64,000 bases of DNA. Origin: Burkholderia cenocepacia. GTDB taxonomy: Bacteria; Pseudomonadota; Gammaproteobacteria; Burkholderiales; Burkholderiaceae. The notes beneath the pieces were generated by a model. The model was given only the letters and a program-made list of their open reading frames with translations. It was not told the DNA's origin and ran no database searches. The translations under genes and the position numbers were made by a program. Shown here piece after piece: positions 38,314-48,788 of this stretch (within the stretch, counting starts at the first letter, position 1; each line of letters opens with the position of its first letter). Location of the stretch: contig NZ_UAQZ01000013.1 in assembly GCF_900446215.1 (NCBI RefSeq), forward strand, positions 558,001 through 622,000. The letters run 5' to 3'.

Positions 38314-39165
38314 TCACGCGCACGCCGGCGCGGCGAGCGCGCTCACGCGCTCGTGCGCGATCGCACAATAGCTTTCGTTGATCTCGTAGCCGACGAAGTC
38401 GCGCCCCTGCCGTGCGCAGGCCACCGCGGTCGTGCCGCTGCCCATGAACGGATCGAGCACGCGGCCGCCCGGCGGGCAGCTTGCGAGCACCATCCGCTCG
38501 ATGATTTCCAGCGGCTTCTGGGTCGGATGATCGACGCGCTCCGCGTGCTGCCGGTGCAGGCGCGAGACCGACCAGACGTCCTTCGGGTTGTAGCCCATCT
38601 CCAGCCACTTGCTGCCTTCGAACAGCTTGCGCGAGCGGGCCTTCTTCGTGTCGGCGTCGTACGGGATGCGGACCGGATCGAGATCGAAGTAATACGCTTT
38701 GGAAACCGCGAAAAAGCCGATGTTGTCGTGCACCGACGTGAAACGGCGCGTCGTGCCGCCCATGCTCGGCACGCGCCGGTCCCAGATGATCTCGTTGACC
38801 ATCGTGAGTTTCGTCTTCAGGAAACTGAAGATTTCCGGCGCGTACTGCCACGTGCAGAAGATGTACATCGACCCGCTCGGCTTCAGCTTCGGAATCGCGA
38901 GGTCGAGCCACTCGCGCGTCCACGCGAGGAAGTCGTCGCCCGAACGCTTGTCCGAATCGTTGCCGTAGTCCTTGCCGAGCCCGTACGGCGGATCGGCGAC
39001 GATCAGGTCGATCGACGCATCCGGCAGGTGCGCGGCGTGGGTCAGGAAATCGCGGTTGTGCAGCTCGATACCGGACGGCAGCGCGCGCGGCACGGCAGCG
39101 GCGGGCTGAACCGCCTCCGCCTCGCTCGCGGCGCCGCCGCCCGGCTCTTCGATCAGGTCACGCAT
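38314..39165 (-). CDS. Orphan DNA adenine methyltransferase (N4/N6, beta-type) inside the trp operon
   Basis: The 283-residue protein has the catalytic DPPY motif ([15 protein letters not shown]) before the SAM motif ([20 protein letters not shown]), the order of beta-class methyltransferases. No restriction endonuclase lies nearby. It sits 9 nt after trpB and 95 nt before trpA, so it should be cotranscribed with them. From memory, the equivalent B. cenocepacia gene in the trp operon (BCAM0992) modifies GTWWAC and affects gene expression. The specificity here is inference. Confidence 0.88.
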   Translation of the reverse strand: MRDLIEEPGGGAASEAEAVQPAAAVPRALPSGIELHNRDFLTHAAHLPDASIDLIVADPPYGLGKDYGNDSDKRSGDDFLAWTREWLDLAIPKLKPSGSMYIFCTWQYAPEIFSFLKTKLTMVNEIIWDRRVPSMGGTTRRFTSVHDNIGFFAVSKAYYFDLDPVRIPYDADTKKARSRKLFEGSKWLEMGYNPKDVWSVSRLHRQHAERVDHPTQKPLEIIERMVLASCPPGGRVLDPFMGSGTTAVACARQGRDFVGYEINESYCAIAHERVSALAAPACA

Positions 39166-39174
39166 CGGTCGGGG

Positions 39175-40368
39175 TCAGAGCTCGATGCCCGATCGCTCGG
39201 CGACCGTGTGCATGTCCTTGTCGCCGCGGCCCGACAAGTTGACGAGCAGGATCTTGTCCTTCGGCAACGTCGGCGCGAGCTTCACGCCATACGCGATCGC
39301 GTGACTCGACTCGAGCGCGGGAATGATCCCCTCGATCCGGCAGCAGTCGTGGAACGCCTTCAACGCCTCGTCGTCGCTGATCGGCACGTACTGCGCGCGG
39401 CCGCTGTCCTTCAGCCATGCGTGCTCGGGGCCGACGCCCGGATAGTCGAGGCCCGCCGACACCGAATGCGTCTCGATGATCTGGCCGTTGTCGTCCTGCA
39501 GCAGGTACGTGCGGTTGCCGTGCAGCACGCCCGGGCTGCCGGCGATCAGCGATGCCGCGTGATGGCCCGTATCGAGGCCGTCGCCGGCCGCTTCGACGCC
39601 GATCAGCTGCACCGAGGTATCGTCGATGTACGGATAGAAGATGCCCATCGCGTTCGACCCGCCGCCCACGCACGCAATCACCGCGTCCGGCTGCCGGCCA
39701 GCGAGCTCGGGCATCTGCACCTTGCACTCGTCGCCAATCACGCGCTGGAAGTCGCGCACCATCATCGGATACGGGTGCGGGCCCGCGACCGTGCCGATGA
39801 TGTAGAACGTGCTTTCGATGTTCGTGACCCAGTCGCGCATCGCTTCGTTCAGCGCGTCCTTCAGCGTGCGCGAACCCGATTCGACCGGCACGACGGTCGC
39901 GCCGAGCAGCTTCATCCGGTAGACGTTGGCGGCCTGCCGGCGCACGTCTTCCGAACCCATGTAGACGACGCACTCCATCCCGAAGCGCGCGCAGATCGTC
40001 GCGGTCGCGACGCCGTGCTGGCCGGCGCCGGTTTCCGCGATCACGCGCTTCTTGCCCATGCGCTTCGCGAGCAGCGCCTGGCCGATCACGTTGTTGATCT
40101 TGTGCGCGCCCGTGTGGTTCAGGTCTTCGCGCTTCAGGTAGATCTGCGCGCCGCCGAGCATCTCGCTCCAGCGCTGCGCGTGATAGATCGGCGACGGGCG
40201 GCCGACGAAATACTTCAGCTCGCGCTCGAATTCGGCGACGAAGTCGGGATCGTTCTGGAACTTTTCATACGCCGCGCGCAGTTCGTCCAGCGCGTGAATC
40301 AGCGTCTCGGCGACGAACACGCCGCCATACGGGCCGAAATGGCCGCGATCATCAGGAAGGTTGTACAT
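39175..40368 (-). CDS. trpB: Tryptophan synthase beta subunit
   Basis: TrpB joins indole to serine with PLP. The PLP lysine is K90 in [16 protein letters not shown]. The phosphate-binding glycine loop VGGGSNAMG is present. I use the ATG at 40368 ([16 protein letters not shown]), with GAGAGA upstream, giving 397 residues as in E. coli. Genes on either side are trpF (54 nt) and the methyltransferase (9 nt). Confidence 0.95.
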   Translation of the reverse strand: MYNLPDDRGHFGPYGGVFVAETLIHALDELRAAYEKFQNDPDFVAEFERELKYFVGRPSPIYHAQRWSEMLGGAQIYLKREDLNHTGAHKINNVIGQALLAKRMGKKRVIAETGAGQHGVATATICARFGMECVVYMGSEDVRRQAANVYRMKLLGATVVPVESGSRTLKDALNEAMRDWVTNIESTFYIIGTVAGPHPYPMMVRDFQRVIGDECKVQMPELAGRQPDAVIACVGGGSNAMGIFYPYIDDTSVQLIGVEAAGDGLDTGHHAASLIAGSPGVLHGNRTYLLQDDNGQIIETHSVSAGLDYPGVGPEHAWLKDSGRAQYVPISDDEALKAFHDCCRIEGIIPALESSHAIAYGVKLAPTLPKDKILLVNLSGRGDKDMHTVAERSGIEL

Positions 40369-40422
40369 GGTGTCTCTCTCGATCGGTCGGTGCGCCCGCT
40401 TTGGGGGTCGCACCGGCTTGCA

Positions 40423-41124
40423 TCACCCGGCGTCCGCTGCGCGCACCGCGCGTACGAACGCCGCCATCCGGGCGTGATCCTTCACGCCCTTCGCGCCCTC
40501 CACTTCGATGCCACTCGAGACATCGACAGCAAACGGACGCAGCTGGCGGATCGCATCACCGACGTTTTGCGCGTTCAAGCCACCACTCAAAACGGCCCGA
40601 CGCGCGAGCTCTGCGGGAATAAGAGACCAATCGAAGACCTTGCCGCTACCGCCGTAATCCGGCACCAGGGTGTCGAACAGGAGGCCGCGCGCTTTCGAAT
40701 AATGAAGAGCCGATTCTACCAAATCGGCACGCTGCGTCGAGGGGCCGACGCGCACCGCGCGCAACCACGGCAGGCGTGCCGCGCGGCCAAGTGCGTCGCA
40801 CCGCTCCGGCGTCTCGTCGCCGTGGAACTGCAGCACCGTGAGCGGCACGTCGCGCACGACGGCTTCGATCTCGGCTTCGGTCGCATTCACGAACAGCCCG
40901 ACCACCGAGACGAATGGCGGCGCGAGGCTCGCCAGCTCGGCCGCCTGCGCGATCGACACCGCGCGCGGGCTCTTCGGGTAGAACACGAGGCCGATCGCAT
41001 CGGCGCCGAGCGCCGCCGCGTGCAGCACGTCCTCGGGGCGCGACAGCCCGCACAGCTTGATGCGCGTGCGCGGCGCCAGGCCAGCCGCGGCGGAAGTCGA
41101 AGAAGACACGGCGTGCTCCGTCAT
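40423..41124 (-). CDS. trpF: Phosphoribosylanthranilate isomerase
   Basis: TrpF carries out the Amadori rearrangement of phosphoribosylanthranilate in tryptophan synthesis. The catalytic Cys lies in [14 protein letters not shown] and the Asp in [19 protein letters not shown]. The phosphate-binding [18 protein letters not shown] closes the barrel. The ATG at 41124 overlaps the truA stop (ATGA) and gives 233 residues. TrpF is a separate protein here, not fused to TrpC, as is usual in beta-proteobacteria. Confidence 0.94.
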   Translation of the reverse strand: MTEHAVSSSTSAAAGLAPRTRIKLCGLSRPEDVLHAAALGADAIGLVFYPKSPRAVSIAQAAELASLAPPFVSVVGLFVNATEAEIEAVVRDVPLTVLQFHGDETPERCDALGRAARLPWLRAVRVGPSTQRADLVESALHYSKARGLLFDTLVPDYGGSGKVFDWSLIPAELARRAVLSGGLNAQNVGDAIRQLRPFAVDVSSGIEVEGAKGVKDHARMAAFVRAVRAADAG

Positions 41125-41936
41125 GTTTGTGAGTCCAGATCCGCCCAGACGCTGCTCCACGGCACGCTGCCGAGCTGCGCGGGCGGGACGGCGAATTCCG
41201 CCGGGTAGCCGACGTGGGCGAGGTACAGCCCGTCGGCCATGAACGTGGGCGCCGCGAGATTGCGGTCGCGCCCGGCCAGCACGTCGGCGAGCCAGTCGGC
41301 CGGATAGCGGCCGCGCCCCACCGCGACGAGGCAGCCCATCAGGTTGCGCACCATGTGGTGCAGGAACGCGTTGGCGCGGAAGCGGAAATGGATGAAATGC
41401 CCCGCGCGCCGCACGTCGATCTGATACAGGTGTTTGACCGGCGTCTTCGACTGGCATTCCGACGACCGGAACGACGAAAAGTCGTGCTCGCCGATCAGGT
41501 ACGCGGCGGCGGCGCGCATCGCGTCGTCGTCGAGCGGCGTGTGGATCCAGCCCGCGCGCCCGGCCAGCATCGGCGAACGCACCGGATGCACGTACAGCGC
41601 GTAGTAATAGGTGCGCTCGAACGCCGAAAAGCGCGCATGGAACGTGTCCGGCATCGGCTTCGCCCACTGCACCGACACGGTCGGCGGGAGGAACGCGTTG
41701 GTGCCGCGCACCCACGAGAACACCTCGCGCTCGAGCTCCGTGTCGAAATGCACGACCTGCCCGAGCCCGTGCACGCCGGTGTCGGTCCGCCCCGCCACCG
41801 TCGTGTGCAGCGGCACCCGCGCGAACTCGGCCAGCGCATGTTCGAGCCGGTCCTGCACGGTCTTGCCGTGCGGCTGCGCCTGCCAGCCGCAGAACGCCGC
41901 GCCGTCGTACTGGATGCCCAGCGCGATCCGCATCAC
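41121..41936 (-). CDS. truA: tRNA pseudouridine(38-40) synthase
   Basis: TruA makes pseudouridine at positions 38-40 of the tRNA anticodon arm. The catalytic Asp is D52 in [18 protein letters not shown]. The 271 residues match the family. It overlaps the fimV-like gene upstream and trpF downstream by 4 nt each, so three unrelated functions are coupled. The fimV-truA-trpF order is also seen in other proteobacteria. Confidence 0.94.
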   Translation of the reverse strand: MMRIALGIQYDGAAFCGWQAQPHGKTVQDRLEHALAEFARVPLHTTVAGRTDTGVHGLGQVVHFDTELEREVFSWVRGTNAFLPPTVSVQWAKPMPDTFHARFSAFERTYYYALYVHPVRSPMLAGRAGWIHTPLDDDAMRAAAAYLIGEHDFSSFRSSECQSKTPVKHLYQIDVRRAGHFIHFRFRANAFLHHMVRNLMGCLVAVGRGRYPADWLADVLAGRDRNLAAPTFMADGLYLAHVGYPAEFAVPPAQLGSVPWSSVWADLDSQT

Positions 41937-44047
41937 GCCTCGTCCGCCAGTTTCGCGAGCAGCGCGCGCGCATCGTCGCGCGTCGCGGCGTCGTTCGCGT
42001 CGACCACTTCCTGCAGCAGCGTGCGCGCGCCGGACAGGTCGCCCAGTTCGACGTACTCCGCCGCGAGATCGAGCTTGTTGCGGGCGATGCGCGCGAGTTC
42101 GTCCGCGGTGAGCGCAGGCAGCGCGGCGCCCGGCGTGGACGGCAGGTCGAGATCGAAATCGAGCTTCAGCGCGCCGAACTGCGCGCCGCCGAGCGCCGGC
42201 AGCGACGACGTCGCGGGCGGCTGGCCCGCGTGGCCGGCAGGCGTCGCGGCGTCCGGGTCCCAGTCGAACTCGTCGTCCTGGTCGGCCGGATGTTCCGGCG
42301 TCGTCTCACCCGAGCCAATCGGCGGGTGCTGGGCGGATTGACCGTTAGTTGCGATTTTATCGGCGTCGGGCTGCGCTGCCCGCGCCGCGCGTTCCTCCGG
42401 CGTCAACGACGGCTCGTCTGTCGCCCGCGGCGGCAACGGCATGTCGAGACTGTTGAGCGCGCTGATCGCGTTCTGCATCAGCGTCGCGTGCTGCGCTTCG
42501 GTGCTCGAAGGCGCGATGGACGCCGCGGGCGGCTCGGCCGGCTGGTCGGCGGCGGTGTTTTTTTCCGCTGGCGCCGCGTCGTGCGGCGCCTCGGCCGAAA
42601 CCGGAGTCGCGTCGTTCGCGGGCGACTCCGCCGCATGAGCAGACGGCAATTCGGGCGACTCGTCGCGCGGCGGCGCCGTCACTTCGGGTGCGGGCGAGGT
42701 GTCCGCTGCGGGCGGCTCGATGGTCTCCGCCGCCGCAGCAGTCGCCGCCGCGAGGTTCATGTCGGACGCCGCATCGCGCGCAACCGGCATCTCGGGCGTG
42801 ATCGGCAATTCGCGCTCGACGGACGGCGCGGCTTCCGCTTCCGCGGCACCGCCTGCCGCGGCCGTAGCCGTACCCGCATCGTCCGCGCGGCGCCCCTTGC
42901 GGCGCTTGCGCCACGCGAAGCCGGCCGCGAGCACGATCACGGCAGCGCCGGCCACGGCGGCCGGACGCCAATCCATCTGTTCGGGACGACGTGCAGGTGT
43001 CGCGACGGGCGCGATCGGCTGCACGGACGCCGATGCCGGTTGCGGCGCGCTGGCTGCCACGCCCGACGCGGCTTCGCTTGCCGTCGATGCAGCGGCCGAC
43101 GCACCCGCGTCGTTCGCGGCCGGACGCGGCGCGGCGGGCACCGGAGCCGGCGCCGGCGCGACGCCGGTCGTCGTGGCCGGCTTGCCGATGCCGTGCTTCT
43201 GCAGCTCCATCAGCACGCGATTCTTCAGCGCCAGCAATTGCTGGAGGCTCGACGGCCGCGGCTGCGACGCACTCACGGCGGGCGCTGCGCCAGCCGGTTC
43301 GTGCACGCCGGAAACCGGGCCGCCCGGCACCGCCTGCCCCGCAGCGTCGCTCGTGGCCGACGGCGCCGACTGGATCGCGCCGCTCCATACGTGCGGGCCG
43401 CTTGCCCCGGCCGTAGGCGCCGCCGGCTGCATGCCGTCGACAGCCGACGCGCCATGTACGGCCGACGCCCCGTTCGAAGAGGCACCGCTCGAAGCCGATG
43501 CCCCCGCCGCCGTCGCGGCACTCGCGCCGCTCACCGGCGTTGCATGCTGGGCAGGCGCCACCGGCGCGGACTGCACGGCCGAGCCGGCATGCGGCGCCGA
43601 CGCGCCATGCTGCGCGATCGCCGCCGCGCCCGATGCGGCGGCGGGCGCGGAAGCGGCCGTCGTCCCGGAGGCAGCGGATGCGCCGGCCGGCGCGAGCGCC
43701 GCGCCGGTGGCGTCGAGCGCGGGCACCGTCAGCGTCGCGCCGACTTTCAGGCGGCTCGCGTCGCGCTTCATGAACGCCTGCGGATTGGCGTCGAACAGCG
43801 CACGGCCAGCGCGCGCGAGCACGCCCGGATCGTGCGATTGCGTGGCCGCTTTCGCGATGTCGTTCAGCGACTGGCCCGGCTGGACCGTCACGGTAAGCGG
43901 AGCGGCGGCGCCGGCAGCGGACGCCGGCAGTTCGCCGGCGCCGACTGCCCATGCCGATGCGGCTGCGCCGAGCGCCAGGATCGCCAGCGCGCCACGCACG
44001 GCACGCGACAGACGGGACTGACGCGGAAACAAGGAAATTCGGGACAT
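41933..44047 (-). CDS. fimV: FimV-like LysM-domain membrane protein
   Basis: The 704-residue protein is built like FimV/HubP polar hub proteins. It has a signal sequence ending near AWA, a LysM domain (about residues 50-110, [18 protein letters not shown]), a long Ala/Ser/Pro-rich periplasmic stretch, one membrane helix near residue 365 ([17 protein letters not shown]) followed by KRRKGRR, an acidic cytoplasmic part, and a short conserved FimV C-terminal helix bundle ([20 protein letters not shown]). FimV organises type IV pili and the cell pole in Pseudomonas. The role here is inferred. It overlaps truA by 4 nt. Confidence 0.85.
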   Translation of the reverse strand: MSRISLFPRQSRLSRAVRGALAILALGAAASAWAVGAGELPASAAGAAAPLTVTVQPGQSLNDIAKAATQSHDPGVLARAGRALFDANPQAFMKRDASRLKVGATLTVPALDATGAALAPAGASAASGTTAASAPAAASGAAAIAQHGASAPHAGSAVQSAPVAPAQHATPVSGASAATAAGASASSGASSNGASAVHGASAVDGMQPAAPTAGASGPHVWSGAIQSAPSATSDAAGQAVPGGPVSGVHEPAGAAPAVSASQPRPSSLQQLLALKNRVLMELQKHGIGKPATTTGVAPAPAPVPAAPRPAANDAGASAAASTASEAASGVAASAPQPASASVQPIAPVATPARRPEQMDWRPAAVAGAAVIVLAAGFAWRKRRKGRRADDAGTATAAAGGAAEAEAAPSVERELPITPEMPVARDAASDMNLAAATAAAAETIEPPAADTSPAPEVTAPPRDESPELPSAHAAESPANDATPVSAEAPHDAAPAEKNTAADQPAEPPAASIAPSSTEAQHATLMQNAISALNSLDMPLPPRATDEPSLTPEERAARAAQPDADKIATNGQSAQHPPIGSGETTPEHPADQDDEFDWDPDAATPAGHAGQPPATSSLPALGGAQFGALKLDFDLDLPSTPGAALPALTADELARIARNKLDLAAEYVELGDLSGARTLLQEVVDANDAATRDDARALLAKLADEA

Positions 44048-44567
44048 CGTTGGCTCTATCGCCGCGCGCAGGCGCGGCTCGGATTCACGGTTGGAAGCGT
44101 CAATAAATGGCTGCAGAAATGCAAAAGCGTCGCGCGGAACGCGACGCTTTCGGCGGGTCTGTGCGTCGTAACCGCGTAGTTTACTTCACACGATCGGGTT
44201 CCGGCCGAATTCGTCGCCGGCAGGTGCAACCGGGCGCGGGGTAGGCGCTCGTGTCGCGCGGCCGCGCCTGTCGTAGTCGATGCATCCGATCGATCAGGAC
44301 GAACCTGCGTGCCGCAGGCGAAAGCCGTCTCGCAGCAGCGTCGCGCCCCTGTCGGAGGAAGCGGCTTTCCGGCGCCGACCCAGCGTCCGCCGCAGGATCA
44401 CGACGACAGAATCGCAGGGATTTTCTCAACAATCCGCCCTGCCCTCCGTTAATGAACTAGCCGCCGAAAATCAAAACAAATCCTGATCGGCGCTTAATCC
44501 CGCTCCCGAAAAATTTCAATTCGTCGATAAGAAGGCAATTCCCGTCTCTTATCGGAGAAATGAAAAT
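44048..44567. other. Upstream region of fimV with one strong hairpin
   Basis: No gene is seen in these 520 nt. A perfect 11-bp inverted repeat with a 5-nt loop (44124-44150) lies 77 nt before the fimV ATG; on the minus strand it ends in CTTTTG, so it may be a terminator or a fimV leader hairpin. The part from about 44450 rightwards is AT-rich. Confidence 0.5.
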
Positions 44568-44834
44568 TTACACGGCCGAAGCCCCACCCCATAAGGCTTT
44601 CACCGCCTTACGCCCACGCCATTGCTCATACAAAAGCGATCGTTTCTGCATCAATTCAATTACATTACACAAAATTACACAGACCAAATAATCGCCGTCG
44701 ATACGATCGTCTTCAAACAGGAATCGGCATCTTTCGACCTCGCGCCTGCACATGCCGGAAAGGCGGGCGCGCGCGGCCGGGCTGATGCCGTGAAGTACCG
44801 GAGGGTCATCGCGCAGTCGCACGACTGCATTCAC
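44568..44834 (-). CDS. Hypothetical 88-residue protein, doubtful
   Basis: A GTG-started frame (MNAVVRLRDDPPVLHGISPA) runs for 88 residues in a region of lower GC than its surroundings. The middle segment YLVCVILCNVIELMQKRS is hydrophobic and could be a helix. Charged residues dominate elsewhere. The ribosome binding site is weak and it lies only 26 nt from the divergent flgE start. I do not recognise a family, and it may be non-coding. Confidence 0.3.
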   Translation of the reverse strand: MNAVVRLRDDPPVLHGISPAARARLSGMCRREVERCRFLFEDDRIDGDYLVCVILCNVIELMQKRSLLYEQWRGRKAVKALWGGASAV

Positions 44835-44860
44835 TCACCAGCTCGTTACGGGGACCGAAC

Positions 44861-46105
44861 ATGGGCTATCAGCAGGGCTTGAGCGGATTGGCCGGTGCGT
44901 CGAGCAATCTCGACGTCATCGGCAACAACATCGCGAACGCAAACACGGTCGGCTTCAAGCAGGGACGCGCGAACTTCGCCGACATGTACGCGAATTCGGT
45001 CGCGACGTCGGTCAACACGCAGATCGGCATCGGCACGCGGCTCGCGTCGGTGCAGCAGAATTTCGGCCAGGGGACGATCAATTCGACGAAGTCGTCGCTC
45101 GACGTCGCGATCAACGGCAACGGCTTCTTCCAGATGTCCAGCAACGGCGTGACCACGTACTCGCGCGACGGCACGTTCCATCGCGACAAGAACGGCGCGA
45201 TCGTCGACGCGCAAGGCCGCAACCTGATGGGCTATGCGGCGGGCGCCGGCGGCGTGATCAACACCGCGCAGACCGTGCCGCTCCAGGCGCCGACCAACAA
45301 CATCGCGCCGCGCGCGACGAGCAAGATCACCGGCCAGTTCAACCTGAACGCGCAGGACAAGGTGCCGGCCAAGACGCCGTTCAACGCGACCGACAACACG
45401 ACGTACAACTACAACTCGTCGATCCAGGTCTACGACACGCTCGGCGGCTCGCAGCAGGTCACGATGTACTTCGCGAAGAGCGCGGCCGGCACGTGGCTGG
45501 CCTACGCGGGCGTGCAGGGCCAGACGCCGACGAATCTCGGCACCGTCACGTTCGATGCGTCGGGCCGGATCAGCTCGACGACGTCGGCCGCGACCGGCCA
45601 GCCGACGCCGAGCCTCGGCCAGTTCGCGTTCTCGATCCCGAACACGACGGGCGGCGCCAATCCGCAGAACCTGACGCTCGACCTGGGCGGCACGACGCAG
45701 TACGGCGGCAAGGACGGCGTGACCAATCTCGCGCAGGACGGCTTCGCGAGCGGCACGCTGACGACGTTCTCGATCGGCACCGACGGCAAGCTGACCGGCA
45801 ACTACTCGAACGGCCAGAGCGCGGTGCTCGGCCTGATCGCGCTCGCGAACTTCAACAACCCGAACGGGCTCGTGAACATCGGCGGCAACCAGTATGCGGA
45901 AACGGCCGCGTCCGGCGTGCCGCAGATCGCCGCGCCGGGCAGCACGAACCACGGCACGCTGCAGGGGAGCGCGCTGGAAAATTCGAACGTGAACCTGACG
46001 ACCGAGCTCGTGAACCTGATCACCGCGCAGCGCAATTACCAGGCGAACGCGCAGACGATCAAGACCCAGCAGGCGGTCGACCAGACGCTGCTGAACCTGC
46101 GTTGA
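44861..46105 (+). CDS. flgE: Flagellar hook protein FlgE, orphan copy
   Basis: The product is a 414-residue axial flagellar protein. The N-terminal rod signature MGYQQGLSGLAGASSNLDVIGNN and NIANANTVGFKQ matches hook proteins, as does the C-terminal VNLTTELVNLITAQRNYQAN coiled coil. The FlgE D1/D2 pattern (STKSSLDVAINGNGFFQM, TYSRDGTFHRDKNG) is intact. No other flagellar gene is nearby, so this is a single copy away from a flagellar cluster, probably a second flgE. GGGGA lies upstream of the ATG. It is the only plus-strand gene between 31 and 53 kb. Confidence 0.88.
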   Translation: MGYQQGLSGLAGASSNLDVIGNNIANANTVGFKQGRANFADMYANSVATSVNTQIGIGTRLASVQQNFGQGTINSTKSSLDVAINGNGFFQMSSNGVTTYSRDGTFHRDKNGAIVDAQGRNLMGYAAGAGGVINTAQTVPLQAPTNNIAPRATSKITGQFNLNAQDKVPAKTPFNATDNTTYNYNSSIQVYDTLGGSQQVTMYFAKSAAGTWLAYAGVQGQTPTNLGTVTFDASGRISSTTSAATGQPTPSLGQFAFSIPNTTGGANPQNLTLDLGGTTQYGGKDGVTNLAQDGFASGTLTTFSIGTDGKLTGNYSNGQSAVLGLIALANFNNPNGLVNIGGNQYAETAASGVPQIAAPGSTNHGTLQGSALENSNVNLTTELVNLITAQRNYQANAQTIKTQQAVDQTLLNLR

Positions 46106-46114
46106 ACCGCGCAT

Positions 46115-46162
46115 GAAAAACGCGCCGCGCCGGCCCCGGATCTCGAGGCCGACGCGGCGCGT
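46115..46162 (-). terminator. Rho-independent terminator of asd
   Basis: On the minus strand ACGCGCCGCG and CGCGGCGCGT (46120-46129 and 46153-46162) form the stem, with an inner CGGCC/GGCCG pair, followed by TTTTTC. It lies 40 nt after the asd stop and close behind flgE on the other strand, so it may act on both. Confidence 0.82.
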
Positions 46163-46201
46163 CGTGTCATGCAGCCCGGCCCGCTGGCCGGACAGCCGTG
46201 C

Positions 46202-47323
46202 TTACTTGTCGAGCAGGATGCGCAGCATGCGGCGCAGCGGCTCGGCCGCGCCCCACAGCAGCTGATCGCCGACCGTGAACGCCGACAGGTATTCGCCGCC
46301 CATCGCGAGCTTGCGCAGGCGGCCGACCGGCACCGTCAGCGTGCCGGTGATCTTCGCCGGCGACAGGTCGCGCATCGACGCTTCACGCTCGTTCGGCACG
46401 ACCTTCACCCAGTCGTTCGCGGACGCGAGGATGCCGTTGATTTCGTCGAGCGGCACATCCTTCTTCAGCTTGATCGTCAGCGCCTGCGAATGGCAGCGCA
46501 TCGCACCGATCCGAACGCACAGCCCGTCGACCGGGATCGCACCCGGCTCGCCCATCGCCGGCTTGCCGAGGATCTTGTTGGTTTCCGCGCCGCCCTTCCA
46601 CTCTTCCTTCGACATCCCGTTGCCGAGATCCTTGTCGATCCACGGGATCAGCGAACCGGCGAGCGGCACGCCGAACTGGCTCGTCGGCATCGCGTCGCTG
46701 TTCATCGTCGCGAGCACGCGGCGGTCGATGTCGAGGATCGCGGAAGCCGGATCGGCGAGCTGCTCCTGCACCGAACCATGCAGCGCGCCCATCTGCGACA
46801 GCAGCTCGCGCATGTTCTGCGCGCCCGCGCCGGATGCGGCCTGGTAGGTCATCGCCGTCATCCAGTCGACGAGGTTCTCGCGGAACAGGCCGCCGAGCGC
46901 CATCAGCATCAGGCTGACCGTGCAGTTGCCGCCGATGAAGTTCTTCGTGCCCTTGACGAGCGCGTCCTTGATCACGTCCAGGTTGACCGGATCGAGGATG
47001 ATGACCGCGTCGTCCTTCATCCGCAGCGACGACGCCGCGTCGATCCAGTAGCCGTTCCAGCCGGCCGCGCGCAGCTTCGGGAACACGTCGTTCGTGTAGT
47101 CGCCGCCCTGGCACGTGATGATCACGTCGCACTTCTTCAGCTCGTCGACGTTGGTCGCGTCCTTGAGCGTAGTCTCGTTTTTCGCGAACGACGGCGCCTT
47201 GCCGCCCGTGTTGCTGGTGCTGAAGAACACCGGTTCGATCAGGTCGAAATCGCCCTCTTCCTGCATGCGCTGCATCAGGACGCTGCCGACCATGCCGCGC
47301 CAACCTACGAGACCTACGTTCAT
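46202..47323 (-). CDS. asd: Aspartate-semialdehyde dehydrogenase
   Basis: Asd reduces aspartyl phosphate to aspartate semialdehyde, the branch point to lysine/diaminopimelate, threonine, methionine and isoleucine. The NADP loop [17 protein letters not shown] is at the N-terminus and the catalytic Cys is C134 ([12 protein letters not shown]). The ATG at 47323 with AAAGGG upstream gives 373 residues (E. coli has 367). It lies 322 nt after leuB, and that spacer holds a promoter and a leader peptide, so asd is probably controlled on its own. Confidence 0.95.
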   Translation of the reverse strand: MNVGLVGWRGMVGSVLMQRMQEEGDFDLIEPVFFSTSNTGGKAPSFAKNETTLKDATNVDELKKCDVIITCQGGDYTNDVFPKLRAAGWNGYWIDAASSLRMKDDAVIILDPVNLDVIKDALVKGTKNFIGGNCTVSLMLMALGGLFRENLVDWMTAMTYQAASGAGAQNMRELLSQMGALHGSVQEQLADPASAILDIDRRVLATMNSDAMPTSQFGVPLAGSLIPWIDKDLGNGMSKEEWKGGAETNKILGKPAMGEPGAIPVDGLCVRIGAMRCHSQALTIKLKKDVPLDEINGILASANDWVKVVPNEREASMRDLSPAKITGTLTVPVGRLRKLAMGGEYLSAFTVGDQLLWGAAEPLRRMLRILLDK

Positions 47324-47365
47324 GACTAACCCTTTGCTTGAATGGAGCTTCCCCGCCATTTCCGT

Positions 47366-47385
47366 CCCCGCGTGACCGCGCGGGG
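47366..47385 (-). promoter_or_regulatory. Hairpin in the asd leader
   Basis: On the minus strand CCCCGCG pairs with CGCGGGG around GGTCAC-type loop bases, about 43 nt before the asd ATG and 23 nt after the leader-peptide stop. A CCCGCC upstream and GGCGGGG downstream could form competing pairs. There is no T-run, so a control of translation would be more likely than termination. Confidence 0.4.
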
Positions 47386-47407
47386 AAACAGGCGGGCACG
47401 ACGGCGA

Positions 47408-47527
47408 TCAGCGTTTAATGATCGTTTTCGTGGTAATGGTTTTCGTGATGACGATGGCGCGCGCACCCACACGGGCAGTGTTGCCGTGGAGTTTCAGGAC
47501 CGGGGAGATCAGGGAAATCAGCGCCAT
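47408..47527 (-). CDS. Candidate leader peptide of asd, rich in Thr, Ile and Lys
   Basis: A 39-codon frame starts with ATG at 47527 and ends with AIVITKTITTKTIIKR and TGA. Its last 15 residues contain five Thr, five Ile and three Lys, the end products of the pathway that asd feeds. This resembles the thr operon leader of enterobacteria (Thr/Ile codons). It lies between a strong promoter and asd on the same strand. The ATG is 7 nt after the -10 box, so translation would be leaderless; a GTG at codon 20 would give a 20-residue peptide. Confidence 0.5.
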   Translation of the reverse strand: MALISLISPVLKLHGNTARVGARAIVITKTITTKTIIKR

Positions 47528-47533
47528 CGTTCG

Positions 47534-47562
47534 AGTCTACACAAAGCCGCTGGCCCGCACAA
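47534..47562 (-). promoter_or_regulatory. Probable sigma-70 promoter of asd
   Basis: On the minus strand TTGTGC (47562-47557), a 17-nt spacer and TAGACT (47539-47534) form a good -35/-10 pair. It lies in the leuB-asd spacer and would give asd a leader of about 200 nt. Confidence 0.65.
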
Positions 47563-47645
47563 CGGCCAACGGTGCGCGAACCGGCCGATTTTTACGGCCC
47601 GTTCGCGCCCTTTTCATCTTGGTTACCGGACTTCGATCCGTCCGC

Positions 47646-48713
47646 TTACAGCGCCGCGACCACCGCGTCGCCCATCGCCGCCGTGCCGACCTGCTTGCAG
47701 CCCGGCGTCGCGATGTCGCCCGTGCGATAACCCTGTTCGAGCACCGTTTTCACCGCACGCTCGATGCGATCGGCCTGCTCGGCGCGATTCAGCGAGTAGC
47801 GCAGCAGCATCGCGGCCGACAGGATCGTCGCGAGCGGGTTCGCGATGCCCTTGCCGGCGATGTCCGGCGCCGAACCGTGCGACGGCTCGTACAGGCCCTT
47901 GTTGTTCTTGTCGAGCGACGCCGACGGCAGCATGCCGATCGAACCCGTCAGCATCGACGCTTCATCCGACAGGATGTCGCCGAACATGTTGCCCGTGACG
48001 ATCACGTCGAACTGCTTCGGCGCCTTCGCGAGCTGCATCGCCGCGTTGTCGACGTACATGTGCGACAGCTCGACGTCCGCGTATTCCTTCGACACGTCGA
48101 TCATGATGTCGCGCCAGAACTGCGACGTTTCCAGTACGTTCGACTTGTCGACCGACAGCAGCTTCTTCGCGCGCTTTTGCGCGGCCTGGAACGCGACGTG
48201 CGCGATGCGGCGCACTTCCGGCTCCGAATAGCGCATCGTGTCGAAGCCTTCGCGCGCGCCGGCGAACGGGCCGTCCGGCGCCGCGCGCACGCCGCGCGGC
48301 TGGCCGAAGTAGATGTCGCCGTTCAGTTCGCGCACGATCAGGATGTCGAGGCCCGCGACGAGCTCCGGCTTCAACGGCGACGCATCGACGAGCTGCGGAT
48401 AGCAGATCGCCGGGCGGAAGTTCGCGAACAGCTCGAGGTGCTTGCGCAGCCCGAGGATCGCCTGCTCGGGGCGCAGCGCGCGCTCCAGCGAGTCGTACTT
48501 CCAGTCGCCGACCGCGCCGAACAGGATCGCGTCGGCCTGCTTCGCGAGCGCCAGCGTCGCGTCGGGCAGCGGATGGCCGCTCGCCTCGTAGCCCGCGCCG
48601 CCGACCGGCGCCTGTTCGAGTTCGAACGTCTCGTCGAGTGCGTTCAGCACCTTCACGGCTTCATTGACGATTTCCGGACCGATGCCGTCGCCGGGCAGCA
48701 CTGCAATCTTCAT
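47646..48713 (-). CDS. leuB: 3-isopropylmalate dehydrogenase
   Basis: LeuB oxidises and decarboxylates 3-isopropylmalate in leucine synthesis. The start [19 protein letters not shown], the substrate arginines in [15 protein letters not shown], and the NAD region [18 protein letters not shown] are typical. I use the ATG at 48713 (355 residues, the normal length) rather than the longer open frame. It is the last gene of leuC-ecn-leuD-leuB. Confidence 0.95.
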   Translation of the reverse strand: MKIAVLPGDGIGPEIVNEAVKVLNALDETFELEQAPVGGAGYEASGHPLPDATLALAKQADAILFGAVGDWKYDSLERALRPEQAILGLRKHLELFANFRPAICYPQLVDASPLKPELVAGLDILIVRELNGDIYFGQPRGVRAAPDGPFAGAREGFDTMRYSEPEVRRIAHVAFQAAQKRAKKLLSVDKSNVLETSQFWRDIMIDVSKEYADVELSHMYVDNAAMQLAKAPKQFDVIVTGNMFGDILSDEASMLTGSIGMLPSASLDKNNKGLYEPSHGSAPDIAGKGIANPLATILSAAMLLRYSLNRAEQADRIERAVKTVLEQGYRTGDIATPGCKQVGTAAMGDAVVAAL

Positions 48714-48788
48714 GCGAAATTCCTGACTGGGTAGGTTGTTGGAGAGACAGGCCGGCGAGCGCGCGCACGGCGCACCCGCCACGCGCGA

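Noticed and set aside
38260-41208. A 982-codon plus-strand open frame opposite trpA-MTase-trpB-trpF
   Set aside because: It crosses four supported minus-strand genes and has shadow composition.
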